From the NCBI GenBank assembly GCA_020720905.1, contig DYNT01000008.1, positions 10,992-18,783 on the forward strand: DNA of 7,792 nt, written 5' to 3'. Every line of letters begins with the position of its first letter. Positions within the stretch are counted from its first letter, which is position 1. The stretch comes from Micavibrio aeruginosavorus (GTDB taxonomy: Bacteria; Pseudomonadota; Alphaproteobacteria; UBA9219). The position numbers and the translations under genes were made by a program. A model generated the notes under the pieces. It was not told where the DNA came from. It saw nothing but the letters and a program-made list of their open reading frames with translations, and did not search any database. Positions 1 through 6,695 of the stretch are shown piece after piece.

Positions 1-58
1 GGGGGTTATGCAAGAGGTCTAAATTCTGCGTAGCATCCTGCGCTGTTGGGCGGTTCAT
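1..58 (-). CDS. 5' end of an unidentified gene, last visible gene of the ileS operon (partial)
   Basis: Only the first 19 codons are inside the window; they read MNRPTAQDATQNLDLLHNP and run off the left edge. The ATG overlaps the TGA stop of the M16 peptidase gene in an ATGA arrangement, which is the usual sign of translational coupling, and this is the main reason to believe it is a real start. The visible N-terminus is polar and shows no signal peptide or membrane segment. In alphaproteobacteria an M16 peptidase gene is often followed by a second, partner M16 gene, but the 19 residues seen here do not establish that, and no function is assigned. Confidence 0.6.
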   Translation of the reverse strand, partial: MNRPTAQDATQNLDLLHNP

Positions 59-1416
59 TTCTCATCACCTCCCTCTGTTTTTTTAAAGGGCACGGGCTCA
101 AGAATTCCTGTCACCCACTCCCGCTGCATCACTTCGCGAAAGGCCGCATTCACCTGCGCGGTAGAGACGGCATGGATGCGCCTTGGCCACGCCTCAACCT
201 CTTCAACAGAGAGGCCAACAGCCAGAGCCTCCCCCATGATTTGCGCAGGAGCCAACAAATGATCCCGTGCAAAGATGGCGGCTGTTTCCAATCTTTTTTT
301 GGCTCCCGCAACCTCGACGGCAGAGAGTCCTTTTTTTGCTTTCTGCGACAACCATGCTTTAATCTGTTGCTCTAGGTCGCGCACCTCCGCACCGCCAGCA
401 GGGATTGCCCCCCACGAAAGAACAGAATCCCCCCGCGCGATGGGGTCATACGCTACACTGACGCCACTGGCGGTTTTTGTATCAAGCACAAAGTGACGAT
501 AAAGAAGCCCCACCTCGCCGCCGTCAAGGGTTTCCGCCAAAACTTCTAACGCATACGAAGATGCTCGCCCCGTGATGCGCGAGGGCACACGCGTTTGCGC
601 CGTAACAGAGGCCTGCGTTACGCGTGCGTCCTGCATGATTACGCGTTCATTTTTGCTTGGGGGCAACGGGGGAAGGGGCGTCCTTGGGATCACCGCGCCA
701 CCCTCCACCCGCCCAAAGGTCGCCGCTGCGTTGGCCAGAACAGACTCCATCGTGACGTTACCACTGATGACCACAAGCGCGTTTTGCGGCGCATAAAAAG
801 ACTTATAAAAGGCGTGAGCATCATGCGGCGTCAACTGCGCAAGGTCGTCGCTCCATCCAATAACGGGACGACCATAAGGATGAGCAGAAAACAATGCCGC
901 TCGCATTTTTTCTGTAAAAAGCCCCTGCGGATGATTGCCTGTGCGCTGTTGCCTTTCACTTTTCACGACAGACATTTCCGAAGCTGCTTTTTCTGGATCA
1001 AAAAGGAGGCCTCGCATCCTGTCTGCTTCCAATTGCATGATAAGGGGAAGTTGCGAGGCCGCCACGACCTCATGAAACGTCGTAAAATCATACGAGGTAT
1101 AAGCGTTATTCTCCCCGCCTTGCCCCGCAATAATCTCGCTCAATGCGCCATCAGGAACGGCTTGTGTGCCCTTAAACATCATGTGTTCAAGATAGTGGGC
1201 AAGGCCAGAGCGTCCCGCCGGATCATCTGCCGCACCAACCTGATACCACACCATCTGCGCAACAGCAGGCGAGAGCTTGTTTTGAATGAGAACAACCGAA
1301 AGCCCATTGGCCAGCGTTGCCGTTTGCGGAAAAAAAACAGCCGCCTGCGCTGGCGTGGCAAAAAGCAACAAGCCGCTCAACAGGGCTATCTTAAGACCTC
1401 GCCCTCCTTGTGCCAT
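55..1416 (-). CDS. M16 family zinc metallopeptidase (pitrilysin/insulinase-like), exported
   Basis: This encodes a 453-residue protein with an N-terminal signal peptide (hydrophobic stretch at about residues 10-22, likely cleavage after ATPAQA), so it should act in the periplasm. The inverted zinc motif HYLEH is at residues 74-78, and the third ligand is probably the Glu of KSER (residue 154), 77 residues after the catalytic Glu; this spacing is normal for M16 enzymes. The GENNAYTSYDFTTFHE segment is also typical. The active site is therefore intact, and this looks like the catalytic member where M16 genes occur in pairs. A TTG codon at 1431 would extend the frame by five residues. The ATG at 1416 is preferred because it overlaps the upstream stop as TGATG, has a GGGG run just upstream, and places the signal peptide at the N-terminus. 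The substrate is unknown; peptides or misfolded envelope proteins are plausible for the family. Confidence 0.93.
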   Translation of the reverse strand: MAQGGRGLKIALLSGLLLFATPAQAAVFFPQTATLANGLSVVLIQNKLSPAVAQMVWYQVGAADDPAGRSGLAHYLEHMMFKGTQAVPDGALSEIIAGQGGENNAYTSYDFTTFHEVVAASQLPLIMQLEADRMRGLLFDPEKAASEMSVVKSERQQRTGNHPQGLFTEKMRAALFSAHPYGRPVIGWSDDLAQLTPHDAHAFYKSFYAPQNALVVISGNVTMESVLANAAATFGRVEGGAVIPRTPLPPLPPSKNERVIMQDARVTQASVTAQTRVPSRITGRASSYALEVLAETLDGGEVGLLYRHFVLDTKTASGVSVAYDPIARGDSVLSWGAIPAGGAEVRDLEQQIKAWLSQKAKKGLSAVEVAGAKKRLETAAIFARDHLLAPAQIMGEALAVGLSVEEVEAWPRRIHAVSTAQVNAAFREVMQREWVTGILEPVPFKKTEGGDEK

Positions 1417-1973
1417 CACTGCCCCAGCCAACTCTTTTGGCTTTTTTCGATAACGGGCGTTGCCCCCGTATTAATGGACGCGCCCGCCGCTTTTGCGTCT
1501 TGAAGGCGTTTGGCCTCTTCCTCGGCATTCACGGTTGTCGCAGGAGAAGATGGATCACGCCACCACAACAAATCGTCCACCAGCTTTTTTGAGCCGACAA
1601 CTTTTTGCGTTGTTTCACGATCCACAAGTTCACGAATGCCTGCCTCGGCCTTCGCCGCGCCAGAAGAAGCGAGAAGCGCTTTTTCTGCATCCGATTTTTC
1701 AGCAGCCTCGCCTGATGTCATGGACGCGTGTTGAGACACCCCCCCAAACAGCGTTTCCTGCGCCCGCGCGGGCATAGTTGTTTCTTGCGGACGCGGCGCG
1801 CCTGGTTGCGGGGGGCGCAAAGAGAATTCAGGAGGCAAAGAGAGGGGGGGACGCTCCACCACCGCAAACTCGTCCGGTGGATTGCGCCCAAAGCCCAAGG
1901 ATTCCGCCGTCCCGCCACAGGCCGCAACACAAAGAACCACGCCAAGAATTGCCATTTTCTGAAGATGTCGCAT
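1416..1973 (-). CDS. bamF: DUF3035 / BamF-like outer-membrane lipoprotein
   Basis: This encodes a 185-residue lipoprotein. A short basic start, a hydrophobic core and the lipobox VAAC give a lipidated Cys at residue 19. After it comes the block GFGRNPPDEFAVVERPPL followed by a PPEFSLRPP run, which is the signature of the alphaproteobacterial DUF3035 family; some members are described as BamF, an accessory lipoprotein of the beta-barrel assembly machine. A C-terminal LLWWRDP segment and an Ala/Glu-rich tail also fit. The frame is open to an ATG at 2003 that overlaps the lspA stop (ATGA). The ATG at 1973 is preferred because the signal peptide begins there and a strong Shine-Dalgarno sequence lies 8 nt upstream. 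The product is a natural substrate of LspA, encoded immediately before it. The family call is confident from the motif; the Bam role is inferred from family knowledge. Confidence 0.85.
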   Translation of the reverse strand: MRHLQKMAILGVVLCVAACGGTAESLGFGRNPPDEFAVVERPPLSLPPEFSLRPPQPGAPRPQETTMPARAQETLFGGVSQHASMTSGEAAEKSDAEKALLASSGAAKAEAGIRELVDRETTQKVVGSKKLVDDLLWWRDPSSPATTVNAEEEAKRLQDAKAAGASINTGATPVIEKSQKSWLGQ

Positions 1974-1981
1974 AGAAGGTT

Positions 1982-1988
1982 CTCCCCC
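1982..1988 (-). promoter_or_regulatory. Ribosome binding site deciding the start of the BamF-like gene
   Basis: The minus strand reads GGGGGAG, 8 nt before the ATG at 1973. This is the strongest Shine-Dalgarno sequence in the operon. It supports the internal start over the upstream ATG at 2003 that overlaps the lspA stop codon. Confidence 0.7.
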
Positions 1989-1999
1989 GTTCTGTTTTG

Positions 2000-2488
2000 T
2001 CATTGATGCCTCTTTATCATAACGCCTTCAAGAAAAAGCAAGCCCACCCCGATACAAATGGCGCTATCAGCCACATTAAACGTGTACCAGTGATAGCCGC
2101 CATAGTGGAGATCAATAAAATCAACCACCGCGCCAAACCGCACACGGTCAATCACGTTGCCAAGTGCGCCGCCAATAACCGCCCCAAGCCCGATGGCAGC
2201 ATACAATGTTTTGGCCTGTGCCAGCCACCGCAGCAAAAGAAGCGTGATCAAAAGCGCCGCAACAATCAACAGCGTCGGCATCCATGCGCCAAAATTATTT
2301 AAAAGACCGAACGTCACCCCTTTGTTCCAGTTTAACCGTAAGTTCAAAAACGGCGTAAGCCGATAAAAGGGCGATGGCTCCATCGCTGAAGCCAAAAACA
2401 TGCTTTTACTGAATTGATCAACCAGCACGACCAGCGCCACCAAATAAACACCGATATTAAAATAAGCCTTGCCCATACGCTTTCCCAT
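2000..2488 (-). CDS. lspA: Lipoprotein signal peptidase (signal peptidase II)
   Basis: This 162-residue inner-membrane aspartyl protease cleaves the signal peptide of diacylglyceryl-modified prolipoproteins just before the lipid-bearing Cys. Conserved family blocks are visible in order: VDQFSK (residues 23-28), LNWNKGVTFGLL (about 52-63), GGALGNVIDR (106-115), VVDFID (121-126) and FNVADSAI (137-144). The catalytic pair would be Asp123 and Asp141, the same numbers as in the E. coli enzyme. Four hydrophobic segments (about 11-31, 69-88, 95-112 and 139-155) fit the four-helix topology, and the length is normal. The gene starts 6 nt after the ileS stop, so the two are surely co-transcribed; ileS-lspA adjacency is widespread in bacteria. 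A second in-frame ATG four codons in (2476) is an alternative start. Confidence 0.96.
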   Translation of the reverse strand: MGKRMGKAYFNIGVYLVALVVLVDQFSKSMFLASAMEPSPFYRLTPFLNLRLNWNKGVTFGLLNNFGAWMPTLLIVAALLITLLLLRWLAQAKTLYAAIGLGAVIGGALGNVIDRVRFGAVVDFIDLHYGGYHWYTFNVADSAICIGVGLLFLEGVMIKRHQ

Positions 2489-2494
2489 AACCGC

Positions 2495-5368
2495 TTACGC
2501 CACAACCGCTGCGCAGCGCGGACAAAGCGCGTCCGCGTTGACGTCACCACGAACCTGCCAGCAGCGCTCGCACTTGTGTCCCACAGCCAGAGAGACCGTC
2601 ACGCCAACAGAAGGAACGTCCGGCAAAGAAAAGGCTTCGGCAGGCACGGCTCCTTCAACCAAAGAAACGCTTGAGGCGATGCACAACTCGGCCAAGTCCA
2701 CGTCTGCCACAAGCGCTTTATGCGCGGCATCGATAAAGAGGGTCACCGCTGCCTGAAGACTTGATCCGATCGTTTTTTCAGCGCGTGCGATTTCCATCGC
2801 GCCCGTGACGACGCGACGCACATCACGCAACGCCACCCACTTTTCTCCTAGCGTTTCATCGCGCCATGCGGCGGGGACAACAGGATAAGAAAGCAAATGC
2901 ACGCTGCCTTCATCGGAAGGGTTCCGCGCAAGATAGGCTTCCTCTGCCGTAAAGCACAAAACAGGAGCCAGCCAGACCACAAGATGATCGAAGAGAGCTT
3001 CCATCACCGTGCGCACGGCACGGCGCTTTTCATCCGATGGCGCATCGCAGTACAATGAATCTTTGCGCACATCCAAATAAAACGCCGATAAATCAACAGC
3101 GCAAAAATGATGAAGTATTTGCACCATATGGGTATAGTCATGCGCATCAATGTCGGCGCGAAGGGTTGCGTCCACCTCGACAAGGCGGTGGAGCGCCCAA
3201 CGCTCTAGTTCTGGCATGTCTTTGACAGGCAACCGCTCTTGTTCGGTCATGCCGTCCAAAGCGCCCAGCAAATAACGCAACGTGTTGCGGAACCGACGAT
3301 ACAAATCTCCCGTTTGCTTCAAGATATTGGGGCCGAACATCACGTCTTGCGAATAGTCCGCCGACAGCACCCACAACCGCACGATATCCGCGCCGTGTGA
3401 ACCCATCAAGTCAACGGGACTAAGCCCATTACCCAATGATTTGGATTGCTTATAGCCCTTTTCATCCAGCAAAAAGCCATGTGTTAAAACATTTTGGTAC
3501 GGTGCGCGGCCTCGCGTTCCACACGCTTGCAACAAGGACGAATGGAACCAACCACGATGCTGATCCGAACCTTCCAAATACAAATCCGCAGGCCACGTCA
3601 GGTTAGGCCATTCGGGATGGGGCAGCGTTTGATCCAAAACAAAGCTGTGCGTTGAGCCTGATTCAAACCACACGTCCACAATATCAAAAACCTGATCGAA
3701 CTCTTCAGCGTTATAAGCATCGCCCAAAAACTCTTGCGCCGTATGCGTGTACCACGCGTCGGCCCCTTCGGCTTCGAATAAAGCCGCAATGCGATTCAAA
3801 ACCGCCGGATCCTTAAGCGGCTCCTTCGTCTTTTTATGCACAAACATGGCGATAGGCACGCCCCACACGCGCTGGCGACTGATGCACCAATCCATGCGCG
3901 ATTCAATCATGCCGCGAAGACGTTTTTCCCCAACGGCAGGATACCACCGCGTATCGCCAATCGCAGCCAAAGCCAAGTCGCGCAACGTCTTGCCCGTTTG
4001 GCCGACCGTAACCCCATCCAACGCCACAAACCATTGCGGCGTTGTGCGAAAGATCAAGGGAGCCTTGGATCGCCATGAGTGCGGATAGCTATGCGTGATA
4101 TTCTTCTTCGCCAAAAGAGCGCCCGCATGAGCCAAAGCGCGGATCACGGCGACGTTGGCCTCGCCCGCCTTACCATCGGGCGTATAGACATAAAGCCCCT
4201 CAAAACCCTTGACGTTAGGCAGATAGCGGCCATCTGCATCAACGGTCGGTTCAAACGCCACCTTGTATTGACGCCCAAGGTTGTAATCATCCTCGCCATG
4301 TCCAGGCGCAATATGAACAAAGCCTGTGCCCGCCTCTGTCGTGACAAAAGCACCATGATAAAGGCCGACATCATAATCAAAAGCGTTTTCACTGCCCAAT
4401 CGGCCACGGAAAGGATGCGCGCAAACAACGCCCTCTAAATCTGCGCCTGTGAGCTCCTCAGCCAAAACCGTCTTGGCCGTTATCTTGGCTTCCGCGCAAA
4501 AGGCATTGACCAGATCGGTGGCCACAACCAAACGATCCCCCACATGCGCCGCCGCGCCTTCGTCCGCGCCATCCACACGCAACAACGCATAGGCAAAATC
4601 GCCATAGGCGATGGCGCGATTGGCCGGAATCGTCCACGGCGTCGTCGTCCAAATAACGATGCCCACGCCCTCTAACGCTTTGTTGTTTGCCGCCACCACG
4701 GGAAAGCGAATCCACAGCGTGGTCGATTTGTGATCGTGGTATTCAATTTCCGCCTCAGCCAACGCGGTTTTTTCCACCACAGACCACATGACGGGACGCT
4801 CGCCCTTATATAAAAGGCCGCCTGTTAAAAACGTATGAATCTCGCGCACAATTTGAGCCTCGGCGCGAAAGCTCATCGTCATATAGGGATGAACCCAGTC
4901 ACCCAAAACGCCAAGGCGCTGGAAATCTTCGGCCTGCGCACCCGCCCAGTGCGCCGCATAAGCGCGGCACTCGGCACGAAAAGCAGGAACAGGGATCAAA
5001 TCCTTGTCCTGCCCCTTGGCGCGGTATTGCTCTTCAATCTTCCATTCAATCGGCAAGCCATGACAATCCCAACCAGGAACATAAGGCGCATCAAAGCCCA
5101 GCATCTGGCGCGTGCGGACAACAACGTCCTTCAAAACCTTATTCAGCGCATGCCCCATATGAATGCGCCCATTGGCAAACGGAGGACCATCATGCAAAAC
5201 AAACTTTTTCTGCCCCTTGGCCTGTTGGCGCAAACGGGCATAAATAGCCATCTTTTGCCAACGCGCCAAAAGCTCTGGCTCCTTCGCAGGTAGAGAGCCG
5301 CGCATGGGGAAATCTGTTTTGGGAAGGAAAACGCTCTCGCGATAGTCTTTTTTTTCTGTATGAGTCAT
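2495..5368 (-). CDS. ileS: Isoleucyl-tRNA synthetase
   Basis: This cytoplasmic class I synthetase charges tRNA-Ile with isoleucine. From the ATG at 5368 it has 957 residues, a normal bacterial length. The HIGH motif appears as HMGH at residues 70-73 after the conserved HDGPPFANGRI block. The CP1 editing domain shows WTTTPWT (240-246) and GTGFVHIAPGHGEDDY (347-362). The catalytic core continues with GSDQHRGWFHSSLL, and the KMSKS loop is KQSKS (640-644), a Met-to-Gln change. The C-terminus carries the zinc-binding CERC and CPRC pairs (Cys933, 936, 949, 952) of bacterial-type IleS. A GTG at 5380 would add four residues; the ATG is preferred since an AGG lies a few bases upstream and family members begin close to the DYRESVFLPKT motif. 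It is the first gene of the envelope operon, 6 nt before lspA. Confidence 0.98.
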   Translation of the reverse strand: MTHTEKKDYRESVFLPKTDFPMRGSLPAKEPELLARWQKMAIYARLRQQAKGQKKFVLHDGPPFANGRIHMGHALNKVLKDVVVRTRQMLGFDAPYVPGWDCHGLPIEWKIEEQYRAKGQDKDLIPVPAFRAECRAYAAHWAGAQAEDFQRLGVLGDWVHPYMTMSFRAEAQIVREIHTFLTGGLLYKGERPVMWSVVEKTALAEAEIEYHDHKSTTLWIRFPVVAANNKALEGVGIVIWTTTPWTIPANRAIAYGDFAYALLRVDGADEGAAAHVGDRLVVATDLVNAFCAEAKITAKTVLAEELTGADLEGVVCAHPFRGRLGSENAFDYDVGLYHGAFVTTEAGTGFVHIAPGHGEDDYNLGRQYKVAFEPTVDADGRYLPNVKGFEGLYVYTPDGKAGEANVAVIRALAHAGALLAKKNITHSYPHSWRSKAPLIFRTTPQWFVALDGVTVGQTGKTLRDLALAAIGDTRWYPAVGEKRLRGMIESRMDWCISRQRVWGVPIAMFVHKKTKEPLKDPAVLNRIAALFEAEGADAWYTHTAQEFLGDAYNAEEFDQVFDIVDVWFESGSTHSFVLDQTLPHPEWPNLTWPADLYLEGSDQHRGWFHSSLLQACGTRGRAPYQNVLTHGFLLDEKGYKQSKSLGNGLSPVDLMGSHGADIVRLWVLSADYSQDVMFGPNILKQTGDLYRRFRNTLRYLLGALDGMTEQERLPVKDMPELERWALHRLVEVDATLRADIDAHDYTHMVQILHHFCAVDLSAFYLDVRKDSLYCDAPSDEKRRAVRTVMEALFDHLVVWLAPVLCFTAEEAYLARNPSDEGSVHLLSYPVVPAAWRDETLGEKWVALRDVRRVVTGAMEIARAEKTIGSSLQAAVTLFIDAAHKALVADVDLAELCIASSVSLVEGAVPAEAFSLPDVPSVGVTVSLAVGHKCERCWQVRGDVNADALCPRCAAVVA

Positions 5369-5502
5369 GATGCCTAACACGTTCTTTCGTCTATGATGAA
5401 AGAGATTACATCCCTTCCCCTTCGCGGTAAAGCGGCGCTTTTACGGGGGCAGTCCCGCTCTTCTTTTCTGCGCCAACGCCCGCACGAATACAAGCGCAAC
5501 AT

Positions 5503-5520
5503 CCTGCCCGCGTATGCAGG
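5503..5520. repeat. Small palindromic intergenic element (CCTGC...GCAGG)
   Basis: CCTGC at 5503-5507 pairs with GCAGG at 5516-5520 around CCCGCGTAT-type bases. On the plus strand the frame reads Leu-Pro-Ala-Tyr-Ala-Gly. The PAYAG peptide is a familiar by-product of dispersed proteobacterial intergenic palindromes with a CCCGC-GTATGC-type core, so this may be one degenerate copy. Only one copy is in the window, so its dispersal is inferred. Confidence 0.35.
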
Positions 5521-5545
5521 CCTTAGAATCTCTTTAAGGCTTTTT
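5520..5545 (+). terminator. Rho-independent terminator-like hairpin in the leader of the chemotaxis gene
   Basis: GCCTTA (5520-5525) pairs with TAAGGC (5535-5540) across a 9-nt loop and is followed directly by TTTTTCTT on the plus strand. The stem is only 6 bp. No plus-strand gene lies upstream that it could terminate, so it may act as an attenuator or end a short unannotated transcript, or it may be fortuitous. Confidence 0.4.
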
Positions 5546-5589
5546 CTTGTACAAAAGGGGGCTATCACAACCGAAAAACGGTGTTTGCC

Positions 5590-6576
5590 ATGCCTGCTCA
5601 ATCAAGACTTCTTTTTCTTGGCGTTTTCTGGGGGGGCGCTTTTTTGCCCCTGTGCCTTGCTCTTTATTTTGCGCCAGAGGCCGCCTTTCTCAAAGTTATG
5701 CCCCTTCTTATTCTTGCCCTTGCTGGGATAGGATGGGCGGTTGCCCTGCGCTGCGAGAAAGCTGAGGGCGAAAAAAGGCAGCGCCTTTGCGCAACCATAG
5801 AACAAGACAATACGACAGCTCTTTTGGCCAAAGCCTCCATTGCGCAAAAAACCCTTATAGACAGCGCCAAAAACCTCTCCCGCCTAACAGACGATCATCA
5901 AAGCCGCGCCACCGAATCCACGTCATCCGCCGCGTTGGCCACGGAAAGCGCGACGGGCATTGCCAGCGCGATTGAGGAAATGAACTCAGCCATTGTTGAA
6001 ATAGGAAGGCAAGCTGACGAAGCCTCTGCTATCGCACGGGGCACAGCGGACAAGGCGAAAGCTGCCGATAGCGCCGCCAGCACGCTGTCCGAACAAAGCG
6101 ATCAAATCATTTCAATTGTCGAACTTATCCGCGAAATCGCGGGGCGCACCAACCTTCTCGCCCTTAACGCAACAATCGAAGCCGCCCGCGCTGGGGAACA
6201 TGGCAAAGGCTTTACCGTTGTGGCCAGCGAGGTCAAAAGCTTAGCCCAGCAAACGGCCAACGCCACAACGCAGATCGAAGAACAAATCAACACCGTTCGC
6301 GAATCCTCTCATGCCATGAAGGAGCAAATGAACGCGATTGAGGTCGCCGTTGAACAAATGAATGCTATCACAGGCGCTATTAAGTCCGCGCTGCACGAAG
6401 AGTCCGCCGCCACGCAAGAAATTGCACGCGGGGCGCTGCAAACCTCTACGGCCACAAACGCCGTGACGAACGGCATTTCCCACATGCTGGTGACAACCGA
6501 AGAGCTGCGCCGCGCCGCTGCGGCCTTGGGGGAAGAGGCCGCCAGCTTAGGCGACAAGCTCAAGAAGCGCGAATAA
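5590..6576 (+). CDS. Methyl-accepting chemotaxis protein, short, without periplasmic sensor or HAMP domain
   Basis: This encodes a 328-residue receptor-type protein. Two hydrophobic segments (about residues 7-27 and 33-53) form a membrane hairpin with only a few residues between them. From about residue 58 on, the protein is polar, Ala-rich and coiled-coil-like. The conserved signalling tip, which contacts CheA and CheW, starts at IREIAGRTNLLALNATIEAA (residues 170-189) and continues through RAGEHGKGFTVVASEVKSLA (190-209). Flanking helices with EEMNSAIVEI and HEESAATQEIA resemble the methylated bundle. There is no periplasmic ligand-binding domain, no recognisable HAMP (the tip bundle follows the anchor after a short linker), and no C-terminal CheR-tethering pentapeptide (it ends KKRE). 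It would have to sense through the membrane helices, the cytoplasmic linker or a partner. A GTG at 5581 is an alternative start; neither has a strong ribosome binding site. It stands alone, with no che genes beside it. Confidence 0.93.
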   Translation: MPAQSRLLFLGVFWGGAFLPLCLALYFAPEAAFLKVMPLLILALAGIGWAVALRCEKAEGEKRQRLCATIEQDNTTALLAKASIAQKTLIDSAKNLSRLTDDHQSRATESTSSAALATESATGIASAIEEMNSAIVEIGRQADEASAIARGTADKAKAADSAASTLSEQSDQIISIVELIREIAGRTNLLALNATIEAARAGEHGKGFTVVASEVKSLAQQTANATTQIEEQINTVRESSHAMKEQMNAIEVAVEQMNAITGAIKSALHEESAATQEIARGALQTSTATNAVTNGISHMLVTTEELRRAAAALGEEAASLGDKLKKRE

Positions 6577-6656
6577 AAATCAGCGCCTTATCCCAACGAC
6601 CTTTTGAACTGATGGTGTGAACGGCTTTCCCTTTAAGAGTTGCTTTTATCGATGAA

Positions 6657-6688
6657 GAAAAACAAAAAGGGAGCCATCGGCTCCCTTT
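6657..6688 (-). terminator. Rho-independent terminator of the tRNA-Leu gene
   Basis: A perfect 10-bp stem, AAAGGGAGCC (6666-6675) with GGCTCCCTTT (6679-6688), closes on a 3-nt loop. On the minus strand it is followed by a T-rich tail (TTTTTGTTTTT), 8 nt after the tRNA CCA end. The plus side has no extended T-tract, although the hairpin could also slow transcription leaving the convergent chemotaxis gene, which shows no other clear terminator. Confidence 0.88.
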
Positions 6689-6695
6689 GAGATAC

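Larger units (their letters stand above)
5369..5589. other. Divergent intergenic region between ileS and the chemotaxis receptor gene
   Basis: About 220 bases separate the divergent starts and must hold promoters for both transcripts. No clear -35/-10 pair could be fixed on either strand. The stretch holds an imperfect palindrome around 5424-5443 (GTAAAGCG facing CGCTTTTAC), a CCTGC/GCAGG inverted repeat (5503-5520) and a terminator-like hairpin (5520-5545). Reading frames across it on both strands have no family resemblance and look non-coding. Confidence 0.6.

Noticed and set aside
595..1503. 302-codon plus-strand reading frame
   Set aside because: It is antisense to the M16 peptidase and lipoprotein genes, which have clear active-site and lipobox motifs; its translation is rich in Arg, Lys and Cys and unlike a real protein.
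1974..2003. Upstream ATG of the BamF-like gene overlapping the lspA stop
   Set aside because: It would put ten polar residues before the lipoprotein signal peptide, while the ATG at 1973 has a strong ribosome binding site at the correct distance.
5369..5500. T-box or similar leader riboswitch for ileS
   Set aside because: No T-box sequence or specifier-loop arrangement is visible on the minus strand, and T-boxes are not expected for this gene in Proteobacteria.
5393..5731. Plus-strand 112-codon frame and overlapping minus-strand frame in the ileS/receptor intergenic region
   Set aside because: No recognisable family, atypical composition, hairpins within, and overlap with the start of the receptor gene in another frame.
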